A DNA stretch of 64,000 bases, taken from contig NZ_OY782764.1 in assembly GCF_963678225.1 (NCBI RefSeq), positions 340,001 through 404,000 on the forward strand, written 5' to 3'. The stretch comes from an uncultured Cohaesibacter sp. GTDB lineage: Bacteria; Pseudomonadota; Alphaproteobacteria; Rhizobiales; Cohaesibacteraceae. Within the stretch, counting starts at the first letter, position 1; every line of letters begins with the position of its first letter. The translations under genes were made by a program, and so were the position numbers. The notes beneath the pieces were generated by a model. The model was not told the origin of the DNA. It did no database searches and saw only the letters and a list, made by a program, of their open reading frames with translations. Of this stretch, positions 46,085 to 56,017 are shown piece by piece.

Positions 46085-47038
46085 ATGCATAGTTATCTGG
46101 AATTCGAGAAACCCGTCGCTGATCTTGAAGGCAAAGTACAAGAGCTGCTTGTCTTGCAGGAAACCGGGGAAGCCGTAGATGTGGGCGACGAGATCAAACG
46201 TTTGCAAACCAAAGCGGACAATGCCCTCAAGGATCTCTATGCCAATCTGACCCCCTGGCACAAAACCCAGATCGCCCGTCACCCGGACCGTCCGCATTTC
46301 AATGACTATGTGTCCGGCCTGATTGACGAGTTTACCCCATTGGCCGGTGACCGTAAATTTGCCGAAGACGAGGCCATTCAGGCCGGTTTTGGCCGCTTTC
46401 GCGGACGTCCTGTTGCCGTGATCGGGCAGGAAAAGGGCAGCGACACCGAAAGCCGCCTGCGCCATAATTTCGGCATGGCCCGCCCTGAAGGCTATCGCAA
46501 GGCGGTGCGCATCATGGAACTGGCGAACCGTTTCAACATGCCCCTCATCACCTTTGTGGATACTGCTGGCGCTTATCCCGGCATTGGCGCAGAAGAACGC
46601 GGCCAGTCCGAAGCCATCGCCCGCTCCACCGATGCCTGTCTTGCCCTTGGCACGCCAAGCGTTGCCACCATCATCGGGGAAGGCGGCTCCGGCGGCGCCA
46701 TCGCCATCGCCACGGCCAACCGTGTTTTGATGCTGGAGCATTCCATCTACAGCGTCATTTCACCAGAAGGGGCGGCGTCCATTCTATGGCGTGATTCCAC
46801 CCGCGCCGAAGATGCAGCCACCAATATGAAGATCACCGCGCAGGACCTGATGGACTTCAAGATCATCGACCGGATCATTTCCGAGCCCGTTGGCGGTGCC
46901 CATCGCGACAAGGAAAGGGTCATCAAGCGCGCAGGCAACATGATCGCTGATTGCCTTGCCGAATTTGACGGCTTGAGCTCAGACGACATCCGCAAACAGC
47001 GCCGCGAGAAGTTTCTGACCATCGGCACAAAGCTGTAA
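46085..47038 (+). CDS. accA: Acetyl-CoA carboxylase carboxyltransferase subunit alpha
   Basis: A 317-residue subunit that with AccD transfers carboxyl from biotin to acetyl-CoA, giving malonyl-CoA for fatty acid synthesis. The N-terminal LEFEKPVADLEGKV and the GEGGSGGAIAIA oxyanion region are diagnostic. Length is typical. A strong terminator follows. Confidence 0.97.
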   Translation: MHSYLEFEKPVADLEGKVQELLVLQETGEAVDVGDEIKRLQTKADNALKDLYANLTPWHKTQIARHPDRPHFNDYVSGLIDEFTPLAGDRKFAEDEAIQAGFGRFRGRPVAVIGQEKGSDTESRLRHNFGMARPEGYRKAVRIMELANRFNMPLITFVDTAGAYPGIGAEERGQSEAIARSTDACLALGTPSVATIIGEGGSGGAIAIATANRVLMLEHSIYSVISPEGAASILWRDSTRAEDAATNMKITAQDLMDFKIIDRIISEPVGGAHRDKERVIKRAGNMIADCLAEFDGLSSDDIRKQRREKFLTIGTKL

Positions 47039-47067
47039 GCGAGCCGAACCAATAGCAGGCATTCACT

Positions 47068-47096
47068 AGGCGGCAGATCCCATCTGCCGCCTTTTT
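47068..47096 (+). terminator. Terminator of accA
   Basis: AGGCGGCAGAT (47068-47078) pairs with ATCTGCCGCCT (47082-47092), followed by TTTTT. Confidence 0.9.
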
Positions 47097-47417
47097 GCGC
47101 CCTGTGCCAGATTTTACCGGATCTGAGCCAGACCAGCCCTGTCCTGCGTCCGATCTGCGCCAAACCTGCGCCTGACCTCCGCATCTTCGGTTTCACGAAC
47201 TTGCGATCAAACCCGCCACACTCTGGCCCGATTGCCCTTGCAAAAATCGGTAACCATCTATCAATCTGTTTTGGTTAACGTTTGGTCAAAGACTATTGCC
47301 CGACGAATGGCTTTTGCCAGTCTTGAGCCATCGGAACTGCTCCCGATTATGTGACCGGCTTCTCCTTGAATGAAACCGGACAGCATGGCAGAAGGGAAAT
47401 AGTTGGAGCAAACAAAC
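47097..47417. other. Gap between accA and the L,D-transpeptidase gene
   Basis: About 320 bases with no gene I can support. It should hold the promoter of the next gene. Confidence 0.4.
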
Positions 47418-48677
47418 GTGAGTCAGGATTACTGCGTGAAAAAGCACCACCGGCATTGGGTCCGCAATATCGCTCTAGTGACAACGCTGATGGGCAGCCT
47501 TGCCTTGAGCGCTTGCAACCCTGAACTGATCGAAGATGGCAAGGCTTCGCAGCCACTGCCGATCAAGCTCAAACACGAAATCCAGAAAATCGGGTCCACC
47601 GAGGGCGCGCCGCTCTATATCCGCATCTTCAAGGAAGAAGAGGTGTTAGAGGCTTGGAAGCAGACCAAGGACGGCACCTATGCGCTGCTGAAAAGCTATC
47701 CGATCTGCGCCTATTCCGGTAAAATCGGCCCTAAGAAGAAAGAGGGAGACCGGCAGGCTCCCGAGGGCTTCTACACCATCACACCGGGCCAGATGAACCC
47801 TAATTCCAGCTATTATCTGTCTTTTAATATCGGCTATCCAAACAAGTTCGACCGTTCCTACGGGCGCACCGGCAAGCATCTCATGGTGCATGGGTCCTGC
47901 TCATCACGCGGCTGCTACGCCATGGAAGACGACCAGATTGCGGAAATCTATGCTCTGGGGCGCGAATCCTTCGAGGGCGGACAACGCTCCTTTGCCGTGC
48001 ATGCCTTTCCGTTCCGCATGACGCCGGAAAATATGGCGCGCGTGCGCAACAGCGATAACTTTGCCTTCTGGCAGAATCTGAAAAATGGCTATGACCATTT
48101 CCAGATCACCCATGTGCCGCCCAAGGTGGAAGTCTGCAATCGCACCTATGTCTTCGACCCGCAAGGAGCAAAGCATTTCAACGCCTCCGCGCCTTGCCCT
48201 GATTACACTCTGGAGCCAACCCTTCTTGCCTCTTTACAAAAACTGCGCTCGCAAGAAAATGTCCGCTTCAGTCAGGCTGTGCAGAAACTGGAAGCTGCAG
48301 ACCAGAAGGCCGAAGCCAAAGCCAACGACCAAATGCTTGAAGCACAGTTGGAGGTTTTGCAGCGTAAGGAACGCATTGCCGAAGGAAAAAATCCTGATGG
48401 CTTTCTGGCAGGCCTGCTAAAAGGCAATCCGGCTCCGGCCACTGCGCCCGCTCAGCCGGTTGCAACGCAATCAGCTCAAACAGCAACACCTCAGGCAGAG
48501 ACACCTCAGACGGCTACCGCTCAAGCGCAGCCCAATGCCGGTGCTCCCGCCTCCAACAGCTTTTTTTCAAAACTGGGCTCGGCCATAAGCAAGCCCTTCA
48601 AACCCTTGACGGGAGACAGCAGCCAAAGCACAAGCGAGGAAACCGCGACCCTGACAACGCTGCCACAAGCCCGCTAG
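47418..48677 (+). CDS. L,D-transpeptidase family lipoprotein (YafK-like)
   Basis: A 419-residue protein with a lipoprotein-like signal ending SLALSAC. The catalytic YkuD-type motif is HGSCSSRGCYAM, with the second Cys as nucleophile. YafK/DpaA relatives cut or form links between peptidoglycan and lipoproteins. The C-terminal 130 residues are Ala/Gln/Pro-rich and of low complexity. GTG at 47418 is preferred because TGGAGC is 8 bases upstream; a TTG at 47403 and a GTG at 47436 are alternatives. A weak G/C hairpin follows near 48706. Confidence 0.86.
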   Translation: MSQDYCVKKHHRHWVRNIALVTTLMGSLALSACNPELIEDGKASQPLPIKLKHEIQKIGSTEGAPLYIRIFKEEEVLEAWKQTKDGTYALLKSYPICAYSGKIGPKKKEGDRQAPEGFYTITPGQMNPNSSYYLSFNIGYPNKFDRSYGRTGKHLMVHGSCSSRGCYAMEDDQIAEIYALGRESFEGGQRSFAVHAFPFRMTPENMARVRNSDNFAFWQNLKNGYDHFQITHVPPKVEVCNRTYVFDPQGAKHFNASAPCPDYTLEPTLLASLQKLRSQENVRFSQAVQKLEAADQKAEAKANDQMLEAQLEVLQRKERIAEGKNPDGFLAGLLKGNPAPATAPAQPVATQSAQTATPQAETPQTATAQAQPNAGAPASNSFFSKLGSAISKPFKPLTGDSSQSTSEETATLTTLPQAR

Positions 48678-48754
48678 CAAGAGCGCTAAAGAGAAATCAA
48701 AAAATAGGGGGGCTTTCGCCCCTTTATTTATATCCTCTGACAATATATCGCGCG

Positions 48755-50260
48755 CTAGGTCACCCTGTATCCCATACGCAACCCGCCCCAATGACGCCCC
48801 TGCACATAGATCGGAGCGGAAACATCCTTCATCAGAACATAGTTGCCGCCGCCCATATCCCGGCGATAGGTTTGCAGCAGGAAGGGCTCGGTATTCTGCC
48901 CGGCGGCCAGACCGACCCGGTCATCAAAGATGCGACGGTTGCGGCAATTGGCGGCATTCCAGACAGGATCATCGCCCTGAGGTCTGGAAAAGGCCTTGTT
49001 GTGGGTCGGCAGATAACCGTTTTTATCAACGGCCGCCACAAAGACCACATTGTCATTCTCAGCAACAATCGGCTCTTGAAACTGCGGCATGACGCGATCG
49101 GTCATTTCGGTGAAAGGCGTCATCACCTGCTCGGGATTGGTTCCCGGAATTGGCGTGTAAGAGGAGTCAAACAGATCAGCAAGGGAAATGCGCCCTGCCT
49201 TGACCTCTTCTTCAAAGGCCTGCCCGATCTCTCCGGCCAAACGCTGAATAGATTGGATACAGAAGGTATTTTCCGTCTCCACGCCCTCAAGAGAGGTTTC
49301 CGCGATCATCTTGTCGGACTTGGCCACAGACTGCAAAAGCCGCTTGCTGGCCTTGTTGAGACCGGAATGGGTAAGATCAAAGGCCTTGTGCACCGCATCC
49401 ACATCCCCCACAAGGCTCCCCAGAGAGCTGTTATTCTCGGAGACCTGCGTTTCAATGGAAGCCGACGCCTCACGGATTGTCGAGAAGGCCTGATCCAGAT
49501 CCTGAATGACGTCTTGCATCGAGGCCGTGCTGCTTTCCACCTCTCCCATGAAGCTGGTCGCTTCATCGCTGAGAGATATGAGCGCCTGTGCCTCGCTATC
49601 GAGATCGCTCAGGGTCGCCCCAATCGTCTCGGTCGCCTTGCTGGTCTGGCTGGCCAGCGCTTTCACTTCGGTTGCCACCACCGCAAACCCCTTGCCCGCC
49701 TCGCCTGCTCGGGCAGCCTCGATGGTGGCATTAAGCGCCAGAAGGTTGGTCTGTCGCGCGATGGCATCGATCACACCGGCCACATCTCGCACGGAAGAAA
49801 AGGCCGCCTGCAACCCCTGCAACTGCTCGCTAATGCCGGTGATCGCCTGCATCAGTTCTCCCACCTTTTCAAGCGTCGTCTCAGACATCTGGCGACTGCG
49901 CCCGACATCACTGGAAGTCTGTTCGGCAATGGCAAAAGACCGGCTTGCGGAATCCAGAATCTGATCGTTGGTCTTCTGCACTTCGCTCGAAGCTGAGACC
50001 AGTTGCGACAGGGATTGGAAACAGGCTTCTGTTTCCATATTGATCATTTCGACTTCCCCGGCCACATCGGCCATATCCTGCCCCAAACCATTGAGGTCTC
50101 CCAACAGCCTGACAAGTCCGGCATTGTCTTTTGAAGATGTGTCCAAGGCCTTTTCCAAGGCGTCAGCATCACTATATTGGTCTACAGAAGCATTATTCGC
50201 GCGCGTCACCATATTTTGGTTGTCTTTTGTGACCATGTTGTTTTTAGCGAAATTGAACAA
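48755..50260 (-). CDS. Soluble methyl-accepting chemotaxis protein with C-terminal sensor
   Basis: A 501-residue receptor without membrane segments, so it is cytoplasmic. The signalling hairpin lies in the N-terminal two-thirds, with its tip near 165-197 ([20 protein letters not shown]). A C-terminal sensor of about 120 residues follows ([18 protein letters not shown] to [26 protein letters not shown]), similar to the cytosolic sensor of other alphaproteobacterial receptors. The ligand is unknown. It shares no operon with other chemotaxis genes here. Confidence 0.9.
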   Translation of the reverse strand: MFNFAKNNMVTKDNQNMVTRANNASVDQYSDADALEKALDTSSKDNAGLVRLLGDLNGLGQDMADVAGEVEMINMETEACFQSLSQLVSASSEVQKTNDQILDSASRSFAIAEQTSSDVGRSRQMSETTLEKVGELMQAITGISEQLQGLQAAFSSVRDVAGVIDAIARQTNLLALNATIEAARAGEAGKGFAVVATEVKALASQTSKATETIGATLSDLDSEAQALISLSDEATSFMGEVESSTASMQDVIQDLDQAFSTIREASASIETQVSENNSSLGSLVGDVDAVHKAFDLTHSGLNKASKRLLQSVAKSDKMIAETSLEGVETENTFCIQSIQRLAGEIGQAFEEEVKAGRISLADLFDSSYTPIPGTNPEQVMTPFTEMTDRVMPQFQEPIVAENDNVVFVAAVDKNGYLPTHNKAFSRPQGDDPVWNAANCRNRRIFDDRVGLAAGQNTEPFLLQTYRRDMGGGNYVLMKDVSAPIYVQGRHWGGLRMGYRVT

Positions 50261-50503
50261 TTCCCGCTCCTCCCGGTGCGCTCTTGACGTTTCACATTTT
50301 ATTCAAATTGCGAAACCTCAACCCGAGGTAAACAATGCTGGTTAATAAAAATATTTATTGCAGGAATATTGCTTATCTTAACATAAGAAAAAACGAATCT
50401 ATATTGTCTTAGAGCGTTTAAAACAAATCGGAAACCAAAAGATTGCTTGGTATCTTGAAAAAAAATCTTCTGGAGACGTGTCTCGGAGTAAATAAACTGA
50501 CGC

Positions 50504-50531
50504 TTGACAGGATTGAAGTGAGCCTATAAAT
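50504..50531 (+). promoter_or_regulatory. Probable sigma-70 promoter of znuA
   Basis: TTGACA at 50504-50509 and TATAAAT at 50525-50531, about 16 bp apart. The -10 touches the Zur-type box that follows. Confidence 0.65.
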
Positions 50532-50550
50532 GAAACGTTATAACATATCA
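50531..50550 (+). promoter_or_regulatory. Zur-type operator of znuA
   Basis: TGAAACGTTATAACATATCA is a near-perfect match to the Zur box core GTTATAAC (50537-50544) with AT-rich arms. It covers the transcription start region, so zinc-loaded Zur would block znuA. Confidence 0.75.
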
Positions 50551-50601
50551 ATTCACTAGATATATACCGCATAAGACACCTGAAGGGCATCGAACCAGAC
50601 C

Positions 50602-51573
50602 ATGAAAAACAGAACCAGACAAACCATGCTCGCTGCCATATCGGCCTTGTTTCTCTCGACAGCCGCCAACCACGCAGCACAAGCAGCCCCAAAGGTCGCC
50701 ACATCCATCGCGCCGGTCTATTCAATCACAGCAGCGATCATGAAAGATGTTGGCACCCCGAGCCTGCTCGTTGATCAGGCCACCTCTCCGCATTCTGCGA
50801 AACTCCGTCCTTCGGACGCAAAAGCGCTGCAAGAGGCAGACCTTGTCGTCTGGATTGGCGAGCATCTGTCCCCTAGTCTTGAAAAGCCCATCGAAACCCT
50901 GCCCGAAAAAGCCCAAATCCTGACATTGAGTGCGTTGGACGGGCTAACCGAGCTAGAGGTTAGAACCGGAGGCAACTGGGAAAAGCATGTTCACGATCAT
51001 GATGAAGACCATGATGAGCACGAGCATGAAGATCACGACCATGACGCTCACGATCATGGAGATCATGACCCGCATGTCTGGCTGGACCCGCAGAATGGCT
51101 TGACCATGGCCCGGGCTATCACTGCAGCGCTAAGCAAACTGGATGCTAAAAACGCGGACAAATACGCAGCAAACGAAAAGGCTTTCGAGGAAAAACTGAT
51201 CAGCATGACGCAAAGCATCAAGGCCGAGCTGGCCGCGATCAAGGACAAGCCCTATATCGTGTTCCATGATGCCTATCACTATTATGAAAATCGCTTCGGC
51301 ATTTCGGCCGTTGGGTCGGTGATGCTGCAGCCCGGGGTCGCCCCTGGCGTTGCGCGTGTCCGCGAAATTCGCTCAAAGCTCAAGGAACTCAATGTGGTTT
51401 GCATCATGACCGAGCCACAATTCTCCGACAAAATCCTCTCCACCCTGATTGAAGGAACGGATACCAAAATCGGCCAACTTGACCCGCTTGGCACCAATCT
51501 CGATCTTGGCCCGGACCTGTATGTCGAGCTGATGCGCTATAACGCAGACAAGCTTACCGAATGCCTTCAGTAA
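50602..51573 (+). CDS. znuA: Zinc ABC transporter substrate-binding protein ZnuA
   Basis: A 323-residue periplasmic cluster A-I metal-binding protein. A signal peptide ends near AAQA. A His/Asp-rich loop (about 132-154) is followed by DPHVWLDPQNG, and the other Zn ligands are conserved His residues. It hands Zn2+ to a ZnuBC importer, but no znuB or znuC lies beside it in this window. Its own promoter carries a Zur box. The His-rich loop is typical of zinc rather than manganese binding proteins. Confidence 0.94.
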   Translation: MKNRTRQTMLAAISALFLSTAANHAAQAAPKVATSIAPVYSITAAIMKDVGTPSLLVDQATSPHSAKLRPSDAKALQEADLVVWIGEHLSPSLEKPIETLPEKAQILTLSALDGLTELEVRTGGNWEKHVHDHDEDHDEHEHEDHDHDAHDHGDHDPHVWLDPQNGLTMARAITAALSKLDAKNADKYAANEKAFEEKLISMTQSIKAELAAIKDKPYIVFHDAYHYYENRFGISAVGSVMLQPGVAPGVARVREIRSKLKELNVVCIMTEPQFSDKILSTLIEGTDTKIGQLDPLGTNLDLGPDLYVELMRYNADKLTECLQ

Positions 51574-51659
51574 GATATCCGACAGCGATCCCGATCAGAT
51601 TGTTGGATAATGCCGCTGTTTCCCGATCAAGTCACAAGCGGTAGAGACATTCGGAACGA

Positions 51660-51687
51660 GAAAAGCGGGTAGCAATACCCGCTTTTC
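51660..51687. terminator. Bidirectional terminator between znuA and ppk2
   Basis: GAAAAGCGGGT (51660-51670) pairs with ACCCGCTTTTC (51677-51687) with T-rich flanks on both strands. Confidence 0.85.
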
Positions 51688-51714
51688 TTATATCTGGCGT
51701 ATGTCCTCTCGCCC

Positions 51715-52557
51715 TCAATCCCCATCTTTGAGGAAGTCATAGCCAAACCCGAGAATCTTGGGATCAATCGGCTCAAGCAAGGATTGGTCTTTTTTCGGAT
51801 AAGGCAGCTCGTTGAGCAAATAGCGCAACATATTAAGCCGGGCGCGTCGCTTGTCATTGGCGCGAATGACGATCCATGGTGAATGATCCTTGTGCGTCTC
51901 CTTGAGCATCCGGTTGCGTGCGGCGGTATAATCGTCCCATTTTTCCAGCGCCTCCAGATCAATCGGCGACAGCTTCCAGTGTTTCAGCGGGCTATGGCGG
52001 CGATCATGGAACCGTTTCCACTGCATTTCCCGGCCAATATTGAGCCAAAATTTGAACAGCCGCGTCCCACTGTCGCGCACCATCTTCTCAAAGCGCGGCG
52101 CATCCACAAGAAATTTCTCCGTCTGCTCGGGGGTACTGAATCCCATCACCGGCTCAACACCTGCACGGTTATACCAGGATCGGTCGAACAAAACGATTTC
52201 ACCACGTGTGGGCAGCTGTGCTGCATAGCGCTGGAAATACCATTGCCCGCGCTCGACATCGCTGGGCTTGGAAAGCGCAACCGAACGCACATTTCTTGGG
52301 TTGGTATATTGGGTCAGCACCTTGATGCAGCCCCCCTTGCCAGCCGCATCACGACCCTCGAATACGCAGACGACCCGTTCCCCGGTTTCCTTTACCCACT
52401 CCTGAGCCTTGACCAGCTCGATTTGCAGAGCCTCCAGTTCTTTTTCATATTTCTTGCGCTTGAGTTTGCTCTTATAGGGGTACCCCCCACTCTGCATGAT
52501 TTCTTTTTCAATTTTTTCGGGAAATACCGGATCGTCCAGATCAAATGATAGCGTCAT
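51715..52557 (-). CDS. ppk2: Polyphosphate kinase 2
   Basis: A 280-residue class I PPK2 enzyme that uses polyphosphate to phosphorylate nucleoside diphosphates. Walker A is [10 protein letters not shown], and Walker B is [14 protein letters not shown] lid motif includes [15 protein letters not shown]. Length is typical of the one-domain form. It is divergent from the MscS-type gene. Confidence 0.95.
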   Translation of the reverse strand: MTLSFDLDDPVFPEKIEKEIMQSGGYPYKSKLKRKKYEKELEALQIELVKAQEWVKETGERVVCVFEGRDAAGKGGCIKVLTQYTNPRNVRSVALSKPSDVERGQWYFQRYAAQLPTRGEIVLFDRSWYNRAGVEPVMGFSTPEQTEKFLVDAPRFEKMVRDSGTRLFKFWLNIGREMQWKRFHDRRHSPLKHWKLSPIDLEALEKWDDYTAARNRMLKETHKDHSPWIVIRANDKRRARLNMLRYLLNELPYPKKDQSLLEPIDPKILGFGYDFLKDGD

Positions 52558-52782
52558 CTTTTTGTCTCAACCTCTTTAATCAAGCATCTTGAAGGGAAGC
52601 CTACTGCTGGAACAACCATGACACCAGTAGAGAAGTTCCAAAAAGACATATTTCCTTCATATTTGGCGTATGATTTGATTGACCCATCGAAGCAATTGAG
52701 TTCGCCTTCGATTTCCATTAGACAAAAAATACACTTTGCTCAGCGGGCTCGGCCTGTTTCGTTTTTGCATGAGGATCACTGC

Positions 52783-55458
52783 GTGGCATATTTCAAACCT
52801 GTTCATCGCTTCCTGATCATTGCCAATCTGGCGATCTGTCTGTTTCTCGCGGCTTTCTCTGTCGCCGGAGCACAGACGACTTCAGCAACTGGCTCCGCAA
52901 GCACCGAGTCTCTCATTGCCCGGCTTGATCAGGTGGAAGCCACTCTGTCGCGTGCATCTTTATCCGATCAGACCTATGCCGAACTGAGAACAGAGCTCAA
53001 CGCCATCAAGACCGAGGCAACCGCCCAGAAAGAACGTCTGGAGCCCCAACTGCAGGAAGCTCAGGCCCGGTTCGATGCCCTCAAACCGGCAGCGGCAGCG
53101 GCAGCGCAAGACGGAGAAGCCAAGAGCGACACGCAAGTCCCCTCTCTCACCGATCCCCTGCAATTGCAGCAGCCCTCAGGCGATGAGCAGGACAATGCAG
53201 AGCCAACCGCGGCAGCCGCACCGCCAGCCATTGCCGGTCCGAACAGCGAAACCGAAGAACTCGCCAAACGGCGCAATGAGCTTGAAGCCCATATCTCGGA
53301 GCTGGATGCCCAGTTGAAGCTAGTCACCTCCACGCTTGTGCGTGCCGAACAGCTGAGCAATCGCATTACGGTGGCCCGTCAGCAGCGTTTCACCAGTCAG
53401 TTGCTTGAGCGCAGCAACTCGATCCTCGACCCGACCCTCTGGGTGAAGGGGCTGGCAGGGCTCGCCACGACATGGCGCGTTACCGTGACCCTGATGACAG
53501 ATTGGGGCAGCTATCTTTCCACCAAGGGCTCAGAGCAGATCTGGCAGATACTCGCCACGCTTACCTTCGTCTTCCTGCTCATCTTCGGCCCCTTGCGCAT
53601 CCTGCTCTTTACCGGCCTGTCACGGCTTGCAAGCCTTGAATCGCCAACAGCCCTGCAACGCAGCTATTTTGCCAGCTGGGCTGTACTGGTCTATACGATT
53701 TTCCCCATTTCCGTCTTCTGGGCGATCACGCTCATCCTGAGCAACGCAAACCTGCTGCCCGGCCGCATCGAGCTATTGTTCCAGCATTTGTCCTTCGTGG
53801 TTTTTGCTGGCTCGCTATCCTATGGCCTCGCGCGGGTGTTGCTGGCACCTGGTCGACCAAGTTACCGCCCTCTCAATCTGGAAACAGGAGATGCGACCCG
53901 ACTCTTCAGCATTGCGTTGGCCCTGACCATCACCTTCATGGTGGAAACCCTGTTTGATGAAGTAGACGAGTTGCTCTTCGCGCCGCTGGAAACCACAATC
54001 TTCATCAATGGCACAGCCTCTTTCCTCGTTGCCCTGTTTGTCTCCCTTGGTTTGCGCATGCTGATTGCGGCACAGCCAGAGAATGATGGTACAACGGTAT
54101 TGGAAGAAGAAAAGCAGGGCGGCTTTTCCCTGCCTCGCTTCATCCGTTTTCTTCAGCCTCTGATCTGGCTTATCTGCCTGATCACTGCCGCGGCTCCGAT
54201 TCTAGGCTATGTTTCGCTGGGAGCCTTCGTGGCCGAACAGCTGGGGCGCCTGTTCGTCATTCTGGGCCTGTTGGGCATTTTCTCGGCCCTCATAGACAAT
54301 TTCCTGCTCGAACATCTCAGTTCAGCGGAAGGCCCCAAGAAACGCATTTCAAAGGCCATCGGCGTTTCTACCAGTGCAGTCAATCAATTGGGCGTACTGC
54401 TGAATGGTATCGTCCGGATCTTCCTTTATATCACAGCGGCCCTGTTGATCTTCACCCCGTGGGGCGTTGAATCAACCGATTTCATAACCTCGCTGCAAAA
54501 CGCCATTTTCAGCGTCAAACTGGGCGATTTGACCATTTCGCCGATCAATATCGTTGGTGCTCTGGTAGTCTTCATCATCGCCATTGTTCTGCTCAAGAGC
54601 GTTGAACGCTGGATAGAACAGCGCTGGTTGCCTGCCACCAATCTAGATTCCGGGCTCAAAAGCTCCATCCAGACCAGCCTTGGTTATCTGGGGGTGGTCA
54701 TCGCGGCCATGGTTTCCTTCTCCTATATGGGTCTGGATCTTTCTAACATTGCCTTGGTAGCCGGTGCCCTTTCGGTTGGTATCGGTTTTGGCTTGCAGAG
54801 CATCGTCAACAATTTCGTCTCCGGCCTCATCCTGTTGGTAGAGCGCCCCATCAAGACCGGCGACTGGGTCGTCGTTGGCGCCGATCAGGGCTATATCAAA
54901 AAAATCTCGGTGCGCGCCACCAAGATCGAAACCTTCGATCGGGCGACGGTTGTGGTGCCAAACTCGGAGCTGATCTCCAACCGGGTCATGAACTGGATGC
55001 ATAATGGCTCCATGGGCCGCATCATCGTGCCTGTTGGCGTATCCTATGATGCGGATCCAGACCGCGTACGCGAAATTCTGCTCGCGGTGGCCGATGCCAA
55101 TGACTATGTCACCAGCTATCCGGCTCCTGTCGTCTATTTCATGGATTTCGGTGCATCCTCACTCGATTTCGATTTGCGCTGCTATGTGCAGGACGTCAAC
55201 AATTCGCTGACCGCAAAGAGCGATTTGCGCTTTGAGATTTTCCGCGCCCTGAAAGAGGCCAATATCGAAATTCCATTCCCGCAGCGCGACGTTCATGTGC
55301 GCTCGGTTACCCTGCCTGAAGAATTGAAGGCAGCAGCATCACAACCGTCAAAAAAACCGCGCAAAAGACGCGCCCGCCCTAAAGCCGACGAAATTGATAT
55401 CGATGATGCCCAGACCATAGACACAGCGGAAGGTGACGCCGATGCGGCCGATGACTAA
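52783..55458 (+). CDS. Large MscS-family mechanosensitive channel (DUF3772)
   Basis: An 891-residue inner-membrane channel. A signal peptide (LIIANLAICLFLAAFSVAGAQ) precedes a periplasmic coiled-coil/DUF3772 part (to about residue 220). About ten membrane segments follow, then the MscS pore (GALSVGIGFGLQSIVNNFVSG) and a cytoplasmic cap. The C-terminus is Lys/Arg-rich then acidic. GTG at 52783 is chosen because GAGGA lies 7 bases upstream and puts the signal peptide at the N-terminus; the longer frame to 52618 has no such support. Its end overlaps the next start. Confidence 0.92.
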   Translation: MAYFKPVHRFLIIANLAICLFLAAFSVAGAQTTSATGSASTESLIARLDQVEATLSRASLSDQTYAELRTELNAIKTEATAQKERLEPQLQEAQARFDALKPAAAAAAQDGEAKSDTQVPSLTDPLQLQQPSGDEQDNAEPTAAAAPPAIAGPNSETEELAKRRNELEAHISELDAQLKLVTSTLVRAEQLSNRITVARQQRFTSQLLERSNSILDPTLWVKGLAGLATTWRVTVTLMTDWGSYLSTKGSEQIWQILATLTFVFLLIFGPLRILLFTGLSRLASLESPTALQRSYFASWAVLVYTIFPISVFWAITLILSNANLLPGRIELLFQHLSFVVFAGSLSYGLARVLLAPGRPSYRPLNLETGDATRLFSIALALTITFMVETLFDEVDELLFAPLETTIFINGTASFLVALFVSLGLRMLIAAQPENDGTTVLEEEKQGGFSLPRFIRFLQPLIWLICLITAAAPILGYVSLGAFVAEQLGRLFVILGLLGIFSALIDNFLLEHLSSAEGPKKRISKAIGVSTSAVNQLGVLLNGIVRIFLYITAALLIFTPWGVESTDFITSLQNAIFSVKLGDLTISPINIVGALVVFIIAIVLLKSVERWIEQRWLPATNLDSGLKSSIQTSLGYLGVVIAAMVSFSYMGLDLSNIALVAGALSVGIGFGLQSIVNNFVSGLILLVERPIKTGDWVVVGADQGYIKKISVRATKIETFDRATVVVPNSELISNRVMNWMHNGSMGRIIVPVGVSYDADPDRVREILLAVADANDYVTSYPAPVVYFMDFGASSLDFDLRCYVQDVNNSLTAKSDLRFEIFRALKEANIEIPFPQRDVHVRSVTLPEELKAAASQPSKKPRKRRARPKADEIDIDDAQTIDTAEGDADAADD

Positions 55459-56017
55459 GACCAGAATGATGGCCGCAGCAGTGGCGACATTGCTTATTGC
55501 AAGCTGCTCAGGCGGACCGGGGCCAAGTTCTCCGGCCATGTATGACAATCTTGGCCGAGGCGATGTCAGCGTCAATCCACAAGAGGCGCTGAATATGCTC
55601 AACGCCTACCGCAAACGCCATGGGCTCTCCACTCTCACGCTGAGTGAAAAGCTTAACGCAGCCGCTCAGGAAGAGGCAGACGCCATGGCCAAGGCCGTCA
55701 AGGTCAGCCACGCTCTCACGCCGGATCTCACCCTCATCAAACGCCTCAAGCGCGCGAACTATGATCCGGTTCTGGCCACAGAGAATATCGGCGCGGGATA
55801 CTGGACCCTTGCGGAGGCCTTTTCTGGCTGGCGGGATTCCCGACGCCACAACAAGAATATGCTCAAGGAAGGGGTGACCGAAATGGGCATCGCCACCCAG
55901 TTCAGGGGTGACGCAAAATACAAGGTTTTCTGGTCGCTCATTCTGGCCAAGCCGGATGAAGGCATCAACCGACGGCCACTCAGTCAAACGCGCCCGAGCA
56001 CTCTCTTTGCCCAATAG
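55442..56017 (+). CDS. CAP-domain lipoprotein
   Basis: A 191-residue lipoprotein (LLIASC) with a CAP/SCP-PR1 domain. The family pattern is seen in ALNMLNAYRKRHGLSTL, AMAKAVKVSHAL, and the TENIGAGYWTLAEAFSGW segment. Bacterial members are secreted and mostly of unknown role. ATG at 55442 is favoured by GGAAGG 8 bases upstream, and it lies inside the end of the channel gene, so the two are coupled. It overlaps the convergent acetyltransferase gene by 34 bp. Confidence 0.87.
   Translation: MRPMTKTRMMAAAVATLLIASCSGGPGPSSPAMYDNLGRGDVSVNPQEALNMLNAYRKRHGLSTLTLSEKLNAAAQEEADAMAKAVKVSHALTPDLTLIKRLKRANYDPVLATENIGAGYWTLAEAFSGWRDSRRHNKNMLKEGVTEMGIATQFRGDAKYKVFWSLILAKPDEGINRRPLSQTRPSTLFAQ

Larger units (their letters stand above)
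50261..50601. other. Divergent region with the znuA promoter
   Basis: About 340 bases between the leftward chemoreceptor and znuA. It contains a good -35/-10 pair and a Zur-type palindrome for znuA. No other structure is clear. Confidence 0.5.

Noticed and set aside
48791-49996. A 401-codon frame opposite the soluble chemoreceptor
   Set aside because: Antisense to a gene with a perfect signalling tip. His/Arg-rich composition marks a shadow frame.
50980-51070. Repeated CATGA/GATCA units resembling a short tandem repeat
   Set aside because: They encode the His/Asp-rich metal loop of ZnuA, so the repetition is explained by protein sequence.
52618-52782. A 55-codon N-terminal extension of the MscS-type channel
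   Set aside because: It would bury the signal peptide, and GAGGA is well spaced before the GTG at 52783.
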